Source: RUG754 sp964345365
GTDB taxonomy: Bacteria > Bacillota > Clostridia > Peptostreptococcales > Anaerovoracaceae
Direction of reading: 5' to 3'
NCBI GenBank assembly: GCA_964345365.1
Contig: CAYFQR010000002.1
Location: forward strand, 1 to 64,000
DNA length: 64,000 bases
Under the pieces are notes generated by a model that was not told the DNA's origin, did not search any database, and saw nothing but the letters and a program-made list of their open reading frames with translations. The position numbers were made by a program, and so were the translations under genes. Shown one piece after another: positions 63,710 through 64,000 of the stretch. Positions within the stretch are counted from its first letter, which is position 1. Every line of letters begins with the position of its first letter.

Positions 63710-63753
63710 ACACGGCTATTAACAATCCGTGTAAAAAAGGTCTCCAGAGGACC
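63710..63753 (-). promoter_or_regulatory. Structured leader of rplS (candidate L19 leader)
   Basis: Two hairpins are possible in the leader: ACACGG (63710-63715) with CCGTGT (63727-63732), and GGTC/GACC at 63739-63753. Bacillota have an L19 leader motif in this place. I could not compare it with the Rfam model. Confidence 0.45.
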
Positions 63754-63772
63754 GCCCGTACTCAACTTTGAT

Positions 63773-63801
63773 ATTATAACAAAAAAAAAGTGCTTTGACA
63801 A
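63773..63801 (-). promoter_or_regulatory. Promoter of rplS
   Basis: TTGTCA, 17 bases, TATAAT on the minus strand. The -35 box lies in the loop and arm of the upstream terminator, and the terminator U-tract is the spacer. Confidence 0.8.
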
Positions 63802-63809
63802 GCACTTTT
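63786..63809 (-). terminator. Terminator of the xerD-like gene
   Basis: AAAAGTGCTT with AAGCACTTTT, loop of 4 bases, followed by nine T in the minus direction, 36 bases after the stop codon. Confidence 0.85.
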
Positions 63810-63844
63810 TTATTATAATCTAAGCTCTATTGTTTTTTCCGTTA

Positions 63845-64000
63845 TTAAGCTCTCGGATGAGTCTTATCATATACATCCTTTATCCTGTTTTTAGTTACGG
63901 CCAAATATGCCTGGGTTGCCGCAATGTCCTCATGACCCATGAGTTCCTGAAGTGACTTGAGGTCAGCACCGTTTTGAAGCATGTGGACAGCGAAGCTGTT
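63845..64000 (-). CDS. Site-specific tyrosine recombinase XerD-like (C-terminal end only)
   Basis: Only the last 51 residues are in the window; the gene runs off the right edge. They read [19 protein letters not shown], then [14 protein letters not shown] with the catalytic His and the nucleophile Tyr, and end [11 protein letters not shown], the usual XerC/XerD tail. The Asn in place of the common His after the HxxR motif is not catalytic. Its terminator overlaps the rplS promoter. A chromosome-dimer recombinase is more likely than a phage integrase because of the HPRA ending. Confidence 0.88.
   Translation of the reverse strand, partial: NSFAVHMLQNGADLKSLQELMGHEDIAATQAYLAVTKNRIKDVYDKTHPRA

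Noticed and set aside
63845..64000. Sign of a prophage or integrative element from the tyrosine recombinase end
   Set aside because: The tail is XerC/XerD-like (HPRA ending) and no phage or transfer genes, attachment repeats or tRNA are nearby.

Overview
The window is one dense, nearly continuous stretch of a Bacillota (Clostridia-like) chromosome. The evidence is a CHEO/DinR-type LexA box at recA, a PyrR-type attenuator in front of the pyr genes, the Firmicute order ftsK-rimO-pgsA-cinA-recA, PyrK/PyrD class 1B and PyrB/PyrI. No family or genus can be assigned safely. 55 of 59 recognised genes lie on the minus strand; only a GntR regulator, a hemolysin III-like protein, a DapA-family protein and a SerA-like dehydrogenase are on plus. 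I see no tRNA, rRNA, insertion sequence, prophage or CRISPR array. The window ends inside a XerD-like recombinase gene.

Layout, left to right. 1-1080: rpmA and rplU behind a clear promoter and a structured leader. 1081-5086: recA with its SOS box, then thrH, a HAD hydrolase and cinA. 5179-12183: a tight run nth-asd-uppP-ftsK-rimO-pgsA. 12241-13734: a GntR regulator with its own operator, convergent with a membrane metalloprotease. 13811-30914: a 14-gene run with no gap above 12 bases, plsX-rnc-smc-ftsY-der-plsY-gpsA-miaB-cls followed by two MurT-like/GatD-like pairs around an ATP-grasp gene. 31022-42146: glyA, hemolysin III, a DapA-family enzyme, a GNAT-thrE-folC-valS-mntP run and serA. 42350-50300: pyrC-K-D-F-E-B-I followed by rbgA, rnhB and a small acetyltransferase, under a PyrR attenuator. 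50348-62105: the purine operon purE-C-F-M-N-O, stand-alone AICAR transformylase, purD, purL. 62265-64000: a diacylglycerol kinase-family gene, rplS and the xerD 3' end.

The most unusual part is 13811-19034. Two Mur-ligase-like proteins keep the P-loop and a four-cysteine zinc ribbon, but their GatD-like partners have both lost the catalytic Cys and His, at the same two alignment positions (residues 89 and 192). A sugar-transfer-type ATP-grasp protein sits between the pairs, with all junctions overlapping by 1 to 8 bases. The set is joined to phospholipid genes (plsX, plsY, gpsA, cls). I read it as an uncharacterised ATP-dependent ligase system of the cell envelope built on pseudo-amidotransferases; its substrate is unknown.

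The purine operon is also mosaic. Its PurF lacks the N-terminal nucleophilic Cys and other glutaminase residues while keeping the PRPP motif and Fe-S cysteines, and the two PurH activities are split between a lone AICAR transformylase and an archaeal-type PurO cyclohydrolase. The rplU-rpmA operon lacks the Prp protease gene, L27 lacks the matching N-terminal extension, and L21 carries an extra C-terminal helix-extension-helix-like domain. At the scale of operons, several promoters (rplS, plsX, dgk, purE, possibly rplU and pyrC) lie inside or directly after the terminator of the preceding unit.
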